Positions 15,536 through 16,796 of a stretch of 16,796 nucleotides of DNA are shown in pieces. This DNA comes from ZC4RG30 sp039800965. GTDB taxonomy: Bacteria; Pseudomonadota; Gammaproteobacteria; Steroidobacterales; Steroidobacteraceae. The notes beneath the pieces are model-generated. The model saw nothing but the letters and a program-made list of their open reading frames with translations, had not been told where the DNA came from and ran no database searches. Made by a program: the position numbers and the translations under genes. The stretch covers positions 1-16,796 of the forward strand of contig JBDLPS010000078.1 of assembly GCA_039800965.1 (NCBI GenBank). The letters run 5' to 3'. How positions within the stretch are numbered: the first letter of the stretch is position 1; the number at the start of each line of letters is the position of its first letter.

Positions 15536-16796
15536 AAATTTGCCTGCACCGCGATGTTGAGGAACGTCACGTTGCCGTCCTGACGCGTACCGGGCGCCTC
15601 CCGCAGGAAGCGGCCCTTGGCCAGCAGGATGCCGCCCACATCGAGCCGCAGCTTCCTCGGAACGAGCCAGTAGCGCACACGGGCATCGAACTGGGTGCCT
15701 GCATGGTCGCCCGACAGCCCCCTGGCATCACGTATGCCTATCGTCGAGAAGGCATCCCGCGACGAGGCGAGGTACAACGCGCGCGCCGTCGCCAGTACGT
15801 CCAGCCGCGGCGCGGGAGTCGCCTCCAGGCGAATCCCCGGCGACAGGATGTTGGCCCTGCCAACGAGGTTGTACAGACCTGACGGCGCGAAATCCGAGCG
15901 GCGCATGCCGAGCAAGGTGTCGAAGCGGTGGCTCTTGAGTCCGTTGTCCTCGCCGCTCGCGCGATCGACATCCAGACCGAGGCGGGGCTTCCAGCCGCCG
16001 GCCCACTGGTACCCCAGCCGCAGGTGGACGAAATTCGCCGCCACGTCCTTGACCGGTGCGCTGGCCGACGTGCCCGTGCTGGCGCGCCCATCCTGCAAGG
16101 CGGCCTCCACCTCCCAGTCCCAATGCCCGGCGGCTGGATCGCGGAACCAGCGCAGGTCCCACGTCGTGAGGTTGCGATCCTTTGTCGGGCGCCCGGGGGC
16201 ATCGCGCTCCTGGTAGCGCAGCCAGAGTGTTTCGAGGGATCCACCAGCGAGACGCTGCGGCGCAAGCAGGGACGCACCGTACAACTCCACGGCACTGCTC
16301 TCGCGGTCCCAGCGGATCCCGTTGTCGAGCACGCTACCCAGGGCATCGGGCAGTCGCGTCTGCGGCAAGGTGTAGAACGCGGTAACCGTCGTTCCGCTGC
16401 GCCATTTGAAATCGAGCTTTGCGCCGGTCACGCCGTTGGTCGTGTTGCGATAGTCATCGGCGGCAACAAGGCGACGGGATCCGAGGTTCAAGGTAAAGCG
16501 GCCCAGTTGCCCATCCAGCCGGCTGCCGGCGCCAGCCACATCCTTGAAGGTCGCGGCCACGTACGCCTGCACCAGCTCCGCCGCATTCACGTCGTTGCTG
16601 GAAATCGCGCTGCCGGCATCCGCGAGATACACGCGGCTGTCCTGCAACTCGCCGAAGAACCGGACAGGACCGGCATCGTAGGACAGGTCGACAAGCGTCC
16701 TGAGCGACAACCACTGATCTGCCTCCTTGACGGAAGCGCGTGGCTGCCCGCTCAAGGCCTCGTAGCGCGCACGCACCGACCCCGACAGTTGCAGGG
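15532..16796 (-). CDS. Alginate-export-family outer-membrane porin, 5' end cut by window
   Basis: At least 421 residues are present; the reading frame runs open past the right edge, and the sequence there (LQLSGSVRARYEAL) is a first barrel strand, so the signal peptide lies outside the window. A GTG at 16776 is therefore not the true start. Motifs GRFTLNLGSRRLVAADDYRNT and RFDTLLGMRRSDFAPSGLY are typical of the AlgE-like alginate export domain. Alternating hydrophobic strands continue to a terminal Phe (VQANF), the usual barrel-assembly signal. In this family a substrate-specific diffusion pore in the outer membrane is expected; the name does not imply alginate as substrate. It is convergent with PepSY, so it is not part of that operon. 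Confidence 0.85.
   Translation of the reverse strand, partial: LQLSGSVRARYEALSGQPRASVKEADQWLSLRTLVDLSYDAGPVRFFGELQDSRVYLADAGSAISSNDVNAAELVQAYVAATFKDVAGAGSRLDGQLGRFTLNLGSRRLVAADDYRNTTNGVTGAKLDFKWRSGTTVTAFYTLPQTRLPDALGSVLDNGIRWDRESSAVELYGASLLAPQRLAGGSLETLWLRYQERDAPGRPTKDRNLTTWDLRWFRDPAAGHWDWEVEAALQDGRASTGTSASAPVKDVAANFVHLRLGYQWAGGWKPRLGLDVDRASGEDNGLKSHRFDTLLGMRRSDFAPSGLYNLVGRANILSPGIRLEATPAPRLDVLATARALYLASSRDAFSTIGIRDARGLSGDHAGTQFDARVRYWLVPRKLRLDVGGILLAKGRFLREAPGTRQDGNVTFLNIAVQANF

Noticed and set aside
16774..16776. GTG as the true start of the porin
   Set aside because: The frame remains open to the window edge and the residues before it form a normal first barrel strand; the signal peptide must lie further on.

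Overview
The window is gene-dense, high-GC bacterial DNA. Codon use, gene families and gene order suggest a Gram-negative proteobacterium, most likely a gammaproteobacterium of the Xanthomonadales / Nevskiales / Steroidobacterales type. Pointers are a TonB receptor, an AlgE-like porin, a DUF3619 / DUF3106 sigma-factor operon, and several -10 boxes placed almost on the start codon. The genus cannot be fixed from the sequence alone. No tRNA, rRNA, CRISPR array, insertion sequence or integrase was seen, and no gene-free stretch is longer than about 250 bases.

Layout. (1) 1-131: promoter region with a CRP-type palindrome. (2) 132-3441, plus strand: an iron-sulfur / flavin reductase with an apparently permuted domain order, overlapping by 14 bases an exported protein made of Sel1-like and about 15 ankyrin repeats. 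(3) 3592-5306, plus: a four-gene chain with every junction overlapping: sigma-70/ECF-type factor, DUF3619-like membrane protein, 73-residue small protein, and an exported DUF3106 protein with six helical repeats of exactly 18 residues. (4) 5316-7923, minus: a carotenoid-oxygenase-family dioxygenase of the lignostilbene / isoeugenol cleavage type, followed by a zinc NAD-dependent aryl-alcohol-type dehydrogenase. (5) 8176-11872, plus, divergent from (4): MarR regulator, MFS transporter and an exported Fn3 / right-handed beta-helix protein. (6) 11908-15535, plus: DUF2946 protein, TonB-dependent receptor and PepSY membrane protein. (7) 15532-16796, minus: an alginate-export-family porin cut by the window edge, whose stop codon shares a CTAG palindrome with the PepSY gene.

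How they work together. Regions 4 and 5 form the strongest functional unit: MarR very probably controls the 250-base divergent promoter region between itself and the dioxygenase. Conserved Tyr103 and Lys136, spaced as in bacterial stilbenoid-cleaving oxygenases, point to alkene cleavage of a para-hydroxylated phenylpropenoid or stilbenoid to an aromatic aldehyde. The dehydrogenase would interconvert that aldehyde and its alcohol, the MFS protein would move substrate or product, and the beta-helix protein would act outside the cytoplasm. The last assignment is inference. Region 6 looks like a metal or metallophore uptake unit, with copper or iron the main candidates. Region 3 is a recognisable but functionally obscure envelope-related sigma operon. 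Region 2 is the least understood and pairs a membrane-anchored redox enzyme with an ankyrin scaffold.
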